64,000 bases of DNA. It comes from Lichenicola cladoniae (GTDB lineage: Bacteria; Pseudomonadota; Alphaproteobacteria; Acetobacterales; Acetobacteraceae). Made by a program: the position numbers and the translations under genes. The first letter of the stretch is position 1, and every line of letters begins with the position of its first letter. Shown here piece by piece: positions 48,283 to 56,875 of the stretch. The notes beneath the pieces were generated by a model. It was not told where the DNA came from. It worked only from the letters and a program-made list of their open reading frames with translations, and did not search any database. Where the stretch lies: NCBI RefSeq assembly GCF_013201075.1, contig NZ_CP053708.1, positions 3,849,501-3,913,500 of the forward strand, written 5' to 3'.

Positions 48283-49743
48283 ATGTATCTCGGCATCGAT
48301 TTCGGTACCTCCTCGGTCAAGGCCCTGCTGGTCGACGGGGAGCAGCACATCGTGGGCAGCGCATCGGTGTCGCTGGAGGTGCAGCGGCCGGCGCCGGGGC
48401 ACAGCGAGCAGGAACCGGACGCCTGGTGGCAGGCGATGCTGTCGGCGGTCGACCGTCTGGCCGCCGATCATCCGGCCGGACTGGCGGCGGTCCGGGCCAT
48501 CGGGCTGTCCGGGCAGATGCACGGGGCAGTGCTGCTCGATGCAGCGGGCACGGTGCTGCGTCCGGCCATCCTGTGGAACGACACCCGCTCGACCGCGGAA
48601 TGCGTCGAGCTGGAGGCGAGCTTCCCCGAGCTTCGGGCTGTCACCGGCAATCCCGCGATGCCGGGCTTCACCGCGCCGAAGCTGCTGTGGGTCGCCAAGC
48701 ACGAGCCCGAAATCTTCGCACGCACGGCGACGGTGCTGCTGCCGAAGGCCTGGATCCGCTACCGGCTGACCGGCGAGATGATCGAGGAGATGTCCGACGC
48801 GGCGGGCACGCTGTGGCTCGATGTCGGCAAGCGCGACTGGTCCGATGCGGCGCTGGCGGCAACCGGGCTGACACGCGCGTCGATGCCGCGGCTGGTCGAG
48901 GGCAGTGCGCCGGCGGGACGGATGCATGCGGACCTGGCCACCCGCTGGGGCATGCGCCAGCCGCCGATCCTGGCAGGCGGCGCCGGCGACAATGCGGCGG
49001 GTGCGGTCGGGCTGGGCGCCATCGAGCCGGGCAGCGCGTTCGTCTCGCTCGGCACATCCGGCGTGCTGTTCGTGACCACGGACCGGTTCCTGCCCAATCC
49101 GGACGCAGCGGTGCATGCCTTCTGCCATGCCCTGCCCGGGCTCTGGCACCAGATGGGCGTGACCCTGTCGGCTGCGGCCTCGCTGGCGTGGTGGGCTTCG
49201 GTGACCGGACGGGACGAGGCGACGCTGCTGGCAGAGCTCGAGCATGAAACCGCCAGGGCCCCGATCGGGGAGGGTCCGATCTTCCTGCCCTACCTGTCCG
49301 GCGAGCGGACGCCGCACAATGACGGTGCCGTGCGTGGCAGCTTCGCACGCCTGTCGCAGGACAGCGACCGTGCCTCGATGACGCGTGCGGTGCTGGAAGG
49401 CGTCGCCTATTCGATGCGCGACTGCCTCGATGCGCTGATCGCGTCCGGCACCCAGGTTACCGAAGCCGACGTGATCGGAGGCGGCTCGCGGTCGGGCGCG
49501 TGGATCGCCATCCTGGCATCGGTGCTGGAGATGCCGCTGCACCGGCTCGAATCCGGCGAGCATGGCGGCGCGTTCGGGGCGGCGCGTCTGGCCCGGCTCG
49601 CCGACACCGGCGAGGACCCTGCACTCGTCTGCACGCCGCCGAGGCGGGTGGAGACGTTCCTGCCCGACCCGGCGGCGACCAAGGCCTACGCCGCCGGCCT
49701 CGCCCGCTATCGCGCCCTGTATCCGGCTCTCGCGCGCCTGTAG
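48283..49743 (+). CDS. xylB: Xylulokinase
   Basis: 486 residues of the FGGY kinase family. MYLGIDFGTSSVKALLVDGE binds ATP phosphates, IGLSGQMHGAVLLD is the XylB substrate signature with QMHG, then GAGDNAAGAVGLGA and IGGGSRSGAWIAIL. It phosphorylates D-xylulose to xylulose 5-phosphate for the pentose phosphate pathway. Together with the upstream polyol dehydrogenase it forms a two-step polyol route. No transporter or regulator is adjacent. Confidence 0.93.
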   Translation: MYLGIDFGTSSVKALLVDGEQHIVGSASVSLEVQRPAPGHSEQEPDAWWQAMLSAVDRLAADHPAGLAAVRAIGLSGQMHGAVLLDAAGTVLRPAILWNDTRSTAECVELEASFPELRAVTGNPAMPGFTAPKLLWVAKHEPEIFARTATVLLPKAWIRYRLTGEMIEEMSDAAGTLWLDVGKRDWSDAALAATGLTRASMPRLVEGSAPAGRMHADLATRWGMRQPPILAGGAGDNAAGAVGLGAIEPGSAFVSLGTSGVLFVTTDRFLPNPDAAVHAFCHALPGLWHQMGVTLSAAASLAWWASVTGRDEATLLAELEHETARAPIGEGPIFLPYLSGERTPHNDGAVRGSFARLSQDSDRASMTRAVLEGVAYSMRDCLDALIASGTQVTEADVIGGGSRSGAWIAILASVLEMPLHRLESGEHGGAFGAARLARLADTGEDPALVCTPPRRVETFLPDPAATKAYAAGLARYRALYPALARL

Positions 49744-49760
49744 GTCCGAGCATCACATCA

Positions 49761-49788
49761 TCCGACGACGGCCTCGGCCGCCGTCGGA
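49761..49788 (+). terminator. Strong hairpin after xylB
   Basis: Twelve-pair inverted repeat TCCGACGACGGC / GCCGCCGTCGGA with one mismatch and loop CTCG, starting 18 bases after the xylB stop. No clear U-run, but it is the most stable hairpin near a gene end in this part of the window. Confidence 0.6.
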
Positions 49789-49835
49789 CGGGCCCGTTGT
49801 CGGGTCCTCAACTCTCACAGGCGGATAAGGAACCG

Positions 49836-50582
49836 ATTACCGGCCGTAGTGCGACGATCGCCTCGTTGCTGGCGGTGTCGGCATCGTCCGGCTGCGCCGG
49901 CACGGACGCGCTGGTCAATCAGGCGGACCTTACCGTCCATACGCATATGTCCGAGACTGTTTCTCTCGATCCGGTCGGCGTGAACCACAAAGCCATCTAC
50001 ATGGGCTTCAGGAACACGTCCGACTATCCCGATATCGATATTTGCGTGGCGCTGGCAGCCGGGTTGGCCAACCGGATTTATCGTATCGTGAGCGATCTGA
50101 ACGAGGCCGACTACATGCTGCAGGGCAACGTGCTTCAGGCCGGCAAGCTGGAAAAGAACCAGGAAGCCGCCCTGCTCGGCGGTGGGTTAGGCCAGCAGCT
50201 TCTCCGGGGCGCATTGGCAGGTGGACTGGCCGGCGGCCTCACCAACGGCACCGGGACCGGCCTCGCGCTGACGGTCGATCTGCAGCTTTCCGAGCGGCCT
50301 CTGCACGGTGCACGGGTTTACAAGCACGCGTTTTTCCATGGCCATGCCAACCACCAGTCTCAGGTGGCGGTTACCGATGCGACCGCACAAACATATGGCG
50401 AAGCGGATTCTCAATCGATGAGTAGTTCCGGCCGCACGAAGGACGTCGATAAGACCACGAATTTCAAGAAATACAATATCCGGGATGTCGCATATGCCGA
50501 CAACGTCAATCTCAAGATGGAGGAAGCGATGCCGATGCTGAGTCAGCATCAGGCCTCGAGCTTCGCCAACCTGTTCGAATAG
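49836..50582 (+). CDS. TraT-family complement-resistance lipoprotein, apparent ATT start
   Basis: About 248 residues, close to TraT (243). The mature part has LDPVGVNHKAIYMGFRNTSDYPDI, a long hydrophobic/glycine stretch AALLGGGLGQQLLRGALAGGLAGGL and VDLQLSERP, as in TraT; the cysteine in SSGCAGTD would be the lipid site. The frame has no ATG, GTG or TTG giving a proper signal peptide. AAGGA lies at 49828-49832 and the codon after good spacing is ATT at 49836, giving ITGRSATIASLLAVS. Either a rare ATT start or a base change. TraT is an outer-membrane lipoprotein, usually plasmid-borne; here chromosomal-looking. Confidence 0.75.
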   Translation: MTGRSATIASLLAVSASSGCAGTDALVNQADLTVHTHMSETVSLDPVGVNHKAIYMGFRNTSDYPDIDICVALAAGLANRIYRIVSDLNEADYMLQGNVLQAGKLEKNQEAALLGGGLGQQLLRGALAGGLAGGLTNGTGTGLALTVDLQLSERPLHGARVYKHAFFHGHANHQSQVAVTDATAQTYGEADSQSMSSSGRTKDVDKTTNFKKYNIRDVAYADNVNLKMEEAMPMLSQHQASSFANLFE

Positions 50583-50708
50583 CAGGCAGCCGGAAACTGT
50601 GCGGGGACGAGACGTGTCATGCGGCTCGTCTTCCGACGCAACATTGAACCGGCTTCACGCAACCCGATGCCAGTTCGCGGCGTCCACTCGGTGACAGGGA
50701 GAGCCGCC

Positions 50709-50942
50709 ATGACCGCTTCATCGAACCAGACTACGGGCAACGTGCCGGTCGAGGGAATCGACCCGGGCGGCACGCACGGGGCGCCGAAGGGTGACGCGAC
50801 CAAGAAGGGCAAGTCGGACCTCTCGAATGCGCGCCCGGACGTGCAGAGCGGCGAAGAGAACGACGATCCCAAGCGGACCACCGGCACCGACACCGCGGGC
50901 GCCGACTGGGCCGGGTCACGCCCACCGCCGGGCAAGGGCTGA
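50709..50942 (+). CDS. Small disordered hydrophilic protein
   Basis: 77 residues from ATG 50709, with AGGGAG upstream; the frame is open further back but without a ribosome site. Composition is dominated by glycine, lysine, aspartate, proline and threonine (GDATKKGKSDLSNARPD, EENDDPKRTTGTDTAG), so it is intrinsically disordered, like small stress-induced hydrophilins. No signal peptide, no cysteine. Function unknown. Confidence 0.55.
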   Translation: MTASSNQTTGNVPVEGIDPGGTHGAPKGDATKKGKSDLSNARPDVQSGEENDDPKRTTGTDTAGADWAGSRPPPGKG

Positions 50943-50956
50943 CGATCCCGGCCTCG

Positions 50957-52081
50957 ATGTTCGACGCTGTGCCGGCGACTGCGCTGGTCGAAGTCGTTGC
51001 AGGTCATTTCGACGCGCTCGACGCGGAGGCCGCACGGCTCGATCGGGACGGTGGTTTTCCCGATGAGGGTTTCGGGCTGCTCCGCGCGGCCGGCGCGCTG
51101 CTGGCTCCACTGCCGCGGCACGTGGGCGGCCAGGGGATCGGCACGGAACCGGCTGGCGGCCTGGCACTGCTGTCGCTGCTGCGCACAATCGGGCGTGCGA
51201 GCCTGTCGCTTGGGCGATTGTACGAAGGGCACGTCAACGCGCTCAAGCTTATCGTTCATTACGGTACCGATGCGCAGGTCGCGACGGCCGCGGACGATGT
51301 GCGCGACGGACATGTCTTCGGCATCTGGGTGACCGAGGGGCCCGACCCGGTTCGCCTGATCGGAACCGGAGCGACATCACATCTCGCCGGCGAGAAGCTG
51401 TTCGCGTCCGGAGCCTGCGTGTTGACCCGACCGCTGATCACGGCCCAGCCGGCGGACGGTCCGCCGCGCATGGTGGTGGCGCGGCTGGGCAGCGATCGGA
51501 ACGCGAGCCCGACCGTCGGGGGGCTGACCGGCATGCGTGGAGCGGCGACCGGACGATGCGACTTCACCGGCATGCCGATCGTGCCGGAACAACGTGTCGG
51601 CGCGCCGGGGGATTATCTGCGGCAGCCGGAGTTCTCGGCCGGGGCCTGGCGGGGAATCGCGGTGGCGCTGGGCGGGATCGATCGGCTGGTGGATACGATC
51701 CGTGACCAGCTCGCGAGGCGTGGACGCGCCGGCAATCCGCACCAGGCGGTCCGGATCGGCGAGGCGCTGATCGCGCGCGAGACCGCGTCGATGTGGGCGC
51801 GGCGGGCGGCGCTGCTCGCTGAAGGCGGCATGTTCGAGCCGGGTGATGTCGCGGCGACGGTCAACCTGGCCCGCATTGCCTGCGAACAGGCCGGACTCAC
51901 GGTGATCCAGCTGACGCAGCGGGCACTGGGGCTGCAAGGGTTCCTGCAGACCAACCAGGCGGAACGGGTGATGCGCGACCTGGCGACGTATCTGCGCCAG
52001 CCGGCGCCGGACGAAACCCTGGTGGAGGCCGCGATGTGGTTTACCGGTCGCGACCTGCCGGACCCGGAGCGGCGGCCGTGA
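50957..52081 (+). CDS. Acyl-CoA dehydrogenase-like flavoprotein
   Basis: 374 residues. An N-terminal helical domain (FDEGFGLLRAAGALLAPLP, RTIGRASLSLGRLYEGHVNAL), a beta domain with FGIWVTEGP and LAGEKLFASGA, and a C-terminal helical domain ending in LGLQGFLQTNQAERVMRDLATYLRQP follow the acyl-CoA dehydrogenase fold. The usual catalytic glutamate region is not obvious, so the substrate may not be a normal acyl-CoA. Its stop overlaps the PIG-L start (GTGA). First gene of the three-gene unit. Confidence 0.8.
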   Translation: MFDAVPATALVEVVAGHFDALDAEAARLDRDGGFPDEGFGLLRAAGALLAPLPRHVGGQGIGTEPAGGLALLSLLRTIGRASLSLGRLYEGHVNALKLIVHYGTDAQVATAADDVRDGHVFGIWVTEGPDPVRLIGTGATSHLAGEKLFASGACVLTRPLITAQPADGPPRMVVARLGSDRNASPTVGGLTGMRGAATGRCDFTGMPIVPEQRVGAPGDYLRQPEFSAGAWRGIAVALGGIDRLVDTIRDQLARRGRAGNPHQAVRIGEALIARETASMWARRAALLAEGGMFEPGDVAATVNLARIACEQAGLTVIQLTQRALGLQGFLQTNQAERVMRDLATYLRQPAPDETLVEAAMWFTGRDLPDPERRP

Positions 52082-52806
52082 AGGCCGGCGAAGCGCAGGC
52101 GATTTTCCGGGGGCTGCCGATGGGCCTGCTGGACGAGATCGTGCCGGGAACCGCGATGATCCTGGCCCCGCACGCCGACGATGAAAGCCTGGGCTGCGGG
52201 GGGCTGATCGCCGCCAGTTGCGCAGCGGGCCGGCCGCCGCTGGTGGTGATCGTGACCGACGGCGCCGGTTCCCACCCCGGCTCACCGACCTGGACGGCGG
52301 CGCGTCTGCGAGCGCGGCGCGAGGCCGAGGCCGAGGCAGCCACCTGTCATCTCGGCCTGCCCCCGGCGCGGCTGGCATTCCTGCGGCTGCCGGATACACG
52401 GAGCCCGCATGCGGGTGCCGGGTTCGAAACGGCGGTGGAGACGCTGTCCAGCCTGGCCGGCGAGCATGGCTGCGACACCATCCTGGCGCCGTGGTCGCAC
52501 GACCCGCATTGCGACCACGAGTCCGTCTGGAAGATGGGGCTCGCCTTGTCGCGGCGCGAGCAGATGCGGCTTCTCGCCTACCCGGTCTGGGGCTGGCTGC
52601 TGGCACCGGAGATCGAGCTCGATACCGGCGTATTGACCGGGTGGCGGTTCGACGTGACCCCGTTCCAGTCGCGCAAGGCGCTGGCGATCCAGGCGCATGA
52701 AAGCCAGTACGGCGAGCTGATCGCCGATGATCCAAACGGCTTCCGCCTGCCGAACGAACTGCTTGAGGTATTCGCGTCCCCCTACGAGGTGTTCCTCGGG
52801 CCATGA
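52078..52806 (+). CDS. PIG-L family N-acetylglucosaminyl-type deacetylase
   Basis: 242 residues from GTG 52078 with GGAG six bases upstream. Zinc motif LAPHADDESLGCGG (PHADDE for the usual AHPDDE) and the second ligand site SHDPHCDHESVW are both intact. The family removes N-acetyl groups from GlcNAc-containing lipids, glycans, mycothiol or bacillithiol precursors. No signal peptide, so it is cytosolic. Overlaps both neighbours by four bases, so three proteins are probably made in fixed proportion. Confidence 0.9.
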   Translation: MKAGEAQAIFRGLPMGLLDEIVPGTAMILAPHADDESLGCGGLIAASCAAGRPPLVVIVTDGAGSHPGSPTWTAARLRARREAEAEAATCHLGLPPARLAFLRLPDTRSPHAGAGFETAVETLSSLAGEHGCDTILAPWSHDPHCDHESVWKMGLALSRREQMRLLAYPVWGWLLAPEIELDTGVLTGWRFDVTPFQSRKALAIQAHESQYGELIADDPNGFRLPNELLEVFASPYEVFLGP

Positions 52807-53390
52807 GTGACAAGAGCTGGTCCGGTGATGTGTTCGACAGGCTGTATGCGGGCAATCCGGATCCGTGGAATTTCGAGACCAGCGACTACGAGCGCGCGAA
52901 ATATGCCGAGACTTTGGGAGCGCTCGATGGCCGCCGCTTTGGCCAGGTGCTGGAGCTGGGTTGCTCGATCGGAGTGATGACCGCCTTCCTCGCGGAACGG
53001 GCCGAACGCGTCATCGGCGTCGATATCGCCGAGGCGGCACTGAAGCGTGCACGCACCCGCTGTGCGGCATTCGAGCATGTGAGCTTCCAGCGCTGCAGCC
53101 TGCCCAGCGAGTTTCCCGATGTCGGCGCCGGGTCCTGCGACGCGGTGCTGGTCTCCGAATTGCTCTATTTCCTGTCGCCTGCCGACAATGCCGAACTGGC
53201 TGCCAGCGTGCTGCGTATCCTGGCACCCGGCGGCATCGTGGTCCTGGTGAACTGGACCGGCGAGACCAACACCCCATGCACCGGCGATCAGGCGGCGGCG
53301 CTGTTCATCGGCGCGTGCGAGGCTGCCGCCATGATCGTCAGCCTGGCGGCACGACGAGATGGATACCGGCTGGACCGGCTGGGCGGCTGA
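52803..53390 (+). CDS. NodS-like SAM-dependent N-methyltransferase
   Basis: 195 residues. N-terminal FDRLYAGNPDPWNFETSDYERAKY is the NodS signature, then the SAM-binding loop LELGCSIGVMTAFLAERAE and VIGVDIAEAALKRARTRC. NodS methylates the free amine of the deacetylated glucosamine in Nod factors. Directly behind a PIG-L deacetylase, the likely logic is deacetylate, then N-methylate. Starts at an ATGA overlap with PIG-L and its end overlaps the converging glycosyltransferase by 53 bases. Confidence 0.88.
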   Translation: MSDKSWSGDVFDRLYAGNPDPWNFETSDYERAKYAETLGALDGRRFGQVLELGCSIGVMTAFLAERAERVIGVDIAEAALKRARTRCAAFEHVSFQRCSLPSEFPDVGAGSCDAVLVSELLYFLSPADNAELAASVLRILAPGGIVVLVNWTGETNTPCTGDQAAALFIGACEAAAMIVSLAARRDGYRLDRLGG

Positions 53391-54540
53391 ACGGCACCGA
53401 CGATCGCACAGGTTCATCCACCCGGGCGCGTGCAGGAACATGGTGGTCCTGGCGGCACAGGGCATGGACGATTCGTTCCGCCGCCTCATGGTGACGAGCC
53501 AGATCGGCGCGTGGGACGGGCCTGCGGATCAGGAGAGGGCTCTCAGCTTCAAGCCTGGCCCAGGCTGCACCGAAGAACGGCTCTTCGAGCCATCGCGCGA
53601 TCAGCTCTGGCGGGAGCCCGACCTGTTTCGCGAGGGCCATGCATGAAGACCCGCTGACGGATCTTGCGCTGGCAATACCCGCCATCCCGGCGCGATGCCG
53701 CGAACCGAACAAGGCATGCAGCGTGGCACGTGCCTTCGCCCGGCGCAGGCAGTCGACGGCAGGCTCGAGATTATCGTCCAGCGCCTCGTCCTGGCGGATG
53801 ATCCGCCGCGCCATGGTTTCCGCCATGCCTCCCGGCGCGCGGCCAAGAGTGCGGCCGGACACCGTTACCACGACGCCAGCCGCATGGCGGATCGGCACGT
53901 CGACCTGCCGCAGTGCTTTCAGAAAGCCGCGATCCTCGCCGGACGCGAGGCCGGGGACCCCGCCGGCCCTGGCCCAGGCATCCACGGTGACGGCGATACT
54001 GGCGCCGGAATGCTCGGTATGGCGTGGCCATGGATCGTTCGGATCGGGGTCCACCAGGTCGTGAATCCGGTCGAGCAAGGTGCCATAGGCAACCTCGGCG
54101 GCATCGTCTGCGTGTAGATGATCGGGGATCGCGCGGGCCTCGACCGGGTCGATCTCGGCCCGGCCGCAGACCGCTTCGGCGCCGAGCGCCATCGCGGCGA
54201 GGTTCGCGGACAACCAGTTCGGTGTGACCCGGCCATCGGCATCGCTGGTGAACAGGATGCCGTCCGGGCCGGCAATCCCAGCCGCGAGTGACATCGCCTC
54301 TCGCCGCGCAGTACCCGCATGGGCATTGGCCGCTGGATAACTCCGTTCCGCGCAGGTGACCCCGAACGGGAGGGTCGGTGCCGCCGCGCGGACGATGGCA
54401 GCGGTGTGGTCGGTGCAGTTGTTGAGCAGGAGCACGACATGGTCGAGGCAGGCATCCTGCTGCGCGGCAAGCGCCTGCAGGCAGTCGGCGATGCGGTCCT
54501 CCTCGTCGCGGACCGGGATGGCTGCAACCAGCACCGGCAT
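53338..54540 (-). CDS. Family 2 glycosyltransferase
   Basis: 400 residues from ATG 54540 (MPVLVAAIPVRDEEDRIADC). A GTG at 54564 or longer upstream frame is possible but unsupported. GT2 motifs: IPVRDEEDRI, LLLNNCTDHTA and the metal-binding FTSDADGRVTPNWL (SDAD), then the catalytic-side GASIAVTVDAWARAGGVP and ASGEDRGFLKAL (ED). A C-terminal alpha-helical region follows. No membrane helix. It converges on the NodS gene. In many relatives this glycosyltransferase is in the same operon as the previous three; here it is inverted. Confidence 0.87.
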   Translation of the reverse strand: MPVLVAAIPVRDEEDRIADCLQALAAQQDACLDHVVLLLNNCTDHTAAIVRAAAPTLPFGVTCAERSYPAANAHAGTARREAMSLAAGIAGPDGILFTSDADGRVTPNWLSANLAAMALGAEAVCGRAEIDPVEARAIPDHLHADDAAEVAYGTLLDRIHDLVDPDPNDPWPRHTEHSGASIAVTVDAWARAGGVPGLASGEDRGFLKALRQVDVPIRHAAGVVVTVSGRTLGRAPGGMAETMARRIIRQDEALDDNLEPAVDCLRRAKARATLHALFGSRHRAGMAGIASARSVSGSSCMALAKQVGLPPELIARWLEEPFFGAAWARLEAESPLLIRRPVPRADLARHHEAAERIVHALCRQDHHVPARARVDEPVRSSVPFSRPAGPAGIHLVVPPG

Positions 54541-54732
54541 CGAAGCAAGGACATGATCTCGCACGTGTTGCCGCCCCGGATTTGTGAATACGGTCAAGCA
54601 ACATCGGCGTGCCGTGGTTGCACCCGCGCTGCCTGACGTTTTCTTGTCCGATCGCGCCGCCGCTTCTCCGGTGGCATACCCGGTGCTAGGGGAACGGCCA
54701 CACACGCCAACCCGTCGCACTCAGGAGCCCGC

Positions 54733-55962
54733 ATGGCTATCAAGGACGTCAAGAAGGTCGTGCTCGCCTATTCGGGCGGCCTCGATACCAGCGTCATCCT
54801 GCGCTGGCTGCAAACCAACTACGGCTGCGAGGTGGTGACCTTCACCGCCGATCTCGGACAGGGCGAGGAGCTCGAGCCCGCGCGCCGGAAGGCCGAGGCA
54901 GCCGGCGTGAAGCAGATCTTTGTCGAGGATTTGCGCGACGTTTTCGTGCGGGACTTCGTGTTCCCGATGTTCCGCGCCAACACCCTCTACGAGGGCCAGT
55001 ACCTGCTCGGCACCTCGATCGCGCGGCCGCTGATCGCCCAGCGGCAGATCGAGATCGCCGAGATGGTCGGCGCCGATGCGGTGGCGCACGGCGCGACCGG
55101 CAAGGGCAACGACCAGGTCAGGTTCGAGCTCAGCTACTACGCGCTGAAGCCGGACGTGAAGGTGATCGCGCCCTGGCGGGAATGGGACCTGACCAGCCGG
55201 ACCAAGCTGCTGGCATTCGCCGAAGAGCACCAGATCCCGATCTCGCGCGACAAGCGCGGCGAGGCGCCGTTCTCGGTGGATGCGAACCTGCTGCACTCAT
55301 CGTCGGAGGGAAAGATCCTCGAGGATCCCGCGGTAGCGCCGGACGAGAGCGTGTATCAGCGGACGATCAGCCCGGAAGCGGCGCCCGATGTCGCAACCGA
55401 GATCAGCATCGACTTCGCTCATGGCGACGCGGTGGCGGTCAATGGCGTGACGCTCGGGCCGGCAGCGTTGCTGACCAAGCTGAACGAGCTTGGCCGTGCG
55501 AACGGGATCGGGCGGCTGGACCTGGTCGAGAACCGGTTCGTGGGGATGAAATCGCGCGGCATCTACGAGACGCCCGGCGGCACGATCCTGCTGACCGCGC
55601 ACCGGAACATGGAAACCATCACGCTGGATCGCGAGGCCGGGCATCTCAAGGACAGCCTGATGCCGCGCTACGCGTCGCTGATCTATAACGGGTTCTGGTT
55701 CAGCCCGGAGCGCCGCATGCTGCAGGCCCTGATCGACGCCAGCCAGGCGAGCGTGACCGGCCGGGTGATGCTGAAGCTCTACAAGGGCAATGTGATCGTG
55801 ACCGGCCGGGAGAGCCCGAACAGCCTGTACGATACGCGGGTGGTGACGTTCGAAGACGACCAGGGCGCCTACGACCAGATCGACGCGCAGGGCTTCATCA
55901 AGCTGAACGCGCTGCGGCTGCGGCTTGGCGCCGCAGTCGGGCGGAAGGGCGGCGCGCTATAG
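54733..55962 (+). CDS. argG: Argininosuccinate synthase
   Basis: 409 residues with AGGAG six bases before ATG. The PP-loop [17 protein letters not shown], then [19 protein letters not shown] and the tetramerisation-region [14 protein letters not shown] are the argG hallmarks. It joins citrulline and aspartate with ATP in arginine synthesis. Single gene; the next 500 bases hold no clear gene. Confidence 0.97.
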   Translation: MAIKDVKKVVLAYSGGLDTSVILRWLQTNYGCEVVTFTADLGQGEELEPARRKAEAAGVKQIFVEDLRDVFVRDFVFPMFRANTLYEGQYLLGTSIARPLIAQRQIEIAEMVGADAVAHGATGKGNDQVRFELSYYALKPDVKVIAPWREWDLTSRTKLLAFAEEHQIPISRDKRGEAPFSVDANLLHSSSEGKILEDPAVAPDESVYQRTISPEAAPDVATEISIDFAHGDAVAVNGVTLGPAALLTKLNELGRANGIGRLDLVENRFVGMKSRGIYETPGGTILLTAHRNMETITLDREAGHLKDSLMPRYASLIYNGFWFSPERRMLQALIDASQASVTGRVMLKLYKGNVIVTGRESPNSLYDTRVVTFEDDQGAYDQIDAQGFIKLNALRLRLGAAVGRKGGAL

Positions 55963-56461
55963 GCGCGTCGAACCGGACGCTTCGGCGAGCCGCGACGACC
56001 TGCTGAACCGCTACCGGATGCTTCGTGCGGTCGGCGCGGGGCATCCGGATGCAGTCGTCGGGAGGCTACCGAGACTGATATCTGACGGTGTCTGACGGTA
56101 GTTTGGAGTGGTGATGGCCGGCGACTAGGCACGACCGCGCCAAGGATTCGATGCGACTTTTCGAGGGTTCTGGGCGGGTTAATTCCTGGAGCGCAAGCAT
56201 TTCCGGTGCCGCGGCGCGGCGGCAGCGTTCAATCTTGCAGCTCTGCTCTACCGAGCATGGGGTCATGAACGACGCAGCGTTCCACTACTAGAAATTGGTA
56301 TCAGCCGAGCGACAGATGGCGTTGCCGCCCAGAAACGGACCAAATTGTAGCCTTAGCCACGGTCGATGGCTGACGATCTACTTTACGATGGCGTTTACTT
56401 TACACGTTCAAATATTGGAAGGAATGCTATTGTTGAAGCGCCCAGAATTCTCAGCTACTCG
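55963..56461. other. Intergenic region with a tandem 10-base repeat, entering an AT-richer island
   Basis: No supported gene. TCTGACGGTg is directly followed by TCTGACGGTa at 56081-56100. From about 56290 the sequence becomes AT-richer and keeps this character through the next two genes. Short frames on both strands show no motif. It may be the edge of acquired DNA, but I see no integrase, tRNA or clear attachment pair. Confidence 0.4.
56081..56100. repeat. Tandem 10-base repeat (TCTGACGGT)
   Basis: Two adjacent copies differing only in the last base (G, A), in non-coding DNA at the edge of an AT-richer stretch. Could be slippage or the footprint of an insertion event. Confidence 0.5.
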
Positions 56462-56875
56462 TCATTCACGCCGATATTTTATCAGCCATATAACCGTCGC
56501 GATCTGAGTTATCGCGCCGATGATCGTGAAGACAACGGCCCCGGTCGACTCGTTCCCTTGGATTGATCCAAACAGCGTTAGCCCCAGAAGACCAAAATTA
56601 GCAAAAACCGAGAGGATCATAACGATCGTCACGAATGCTCTGACGATATTTTGCATCATGCTTGAAATTCTTGACCAGAAAACTAACCGGATCGCGAATA
56701 GAATCGCGAAAGCCAGTATCTCACCGATTGTTCCTAATGTTCCGCCCGCATCTGCTGATCGGGGCTGTATAAGCTCACCTAGAGCAATGCCGAACAGGGC
56801 AATCCCGACACAGCCCAGCGCCAAAGATATCAGGTAACCTGACGATGCTGCTCTCAAACTACTTGAATTAATCAT
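56462..56875 (-). CDS. Four-helix membrane protein, possible immunity partner
   Basis: 137 residues with about four hydrophobic helices: LISLALGCVGIALFGIALGEL, IGEILAFAILFAIRLVFW, VRAFVTIVMILSVFANFGLLG and VVFTIIGAITQIATVIWLI, ending in a basic KYRRE. Start overlaps the stop of the upstream gene (ATGA), so translation is coupled. Codon use is AT-richer than in the neighbours. I do not recognise the family. Multi-pass small proteins translated with a partner containing hydrophobic hairpins often act as immunity proteins; this is inference. Confidence 0.6.
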   Translation of the reverse strand: MINSSSLRAASSGYLISLALGCVGIALFGIALGELIQPRSADAGGTLGTIGEILAFAILFAIRLVFWSRISSMMQNIVRAFVTIVMILSVFANFGLLGLTLFGSIQGNESTGAVVFTIIGAITQIATVIWLIKYRRE

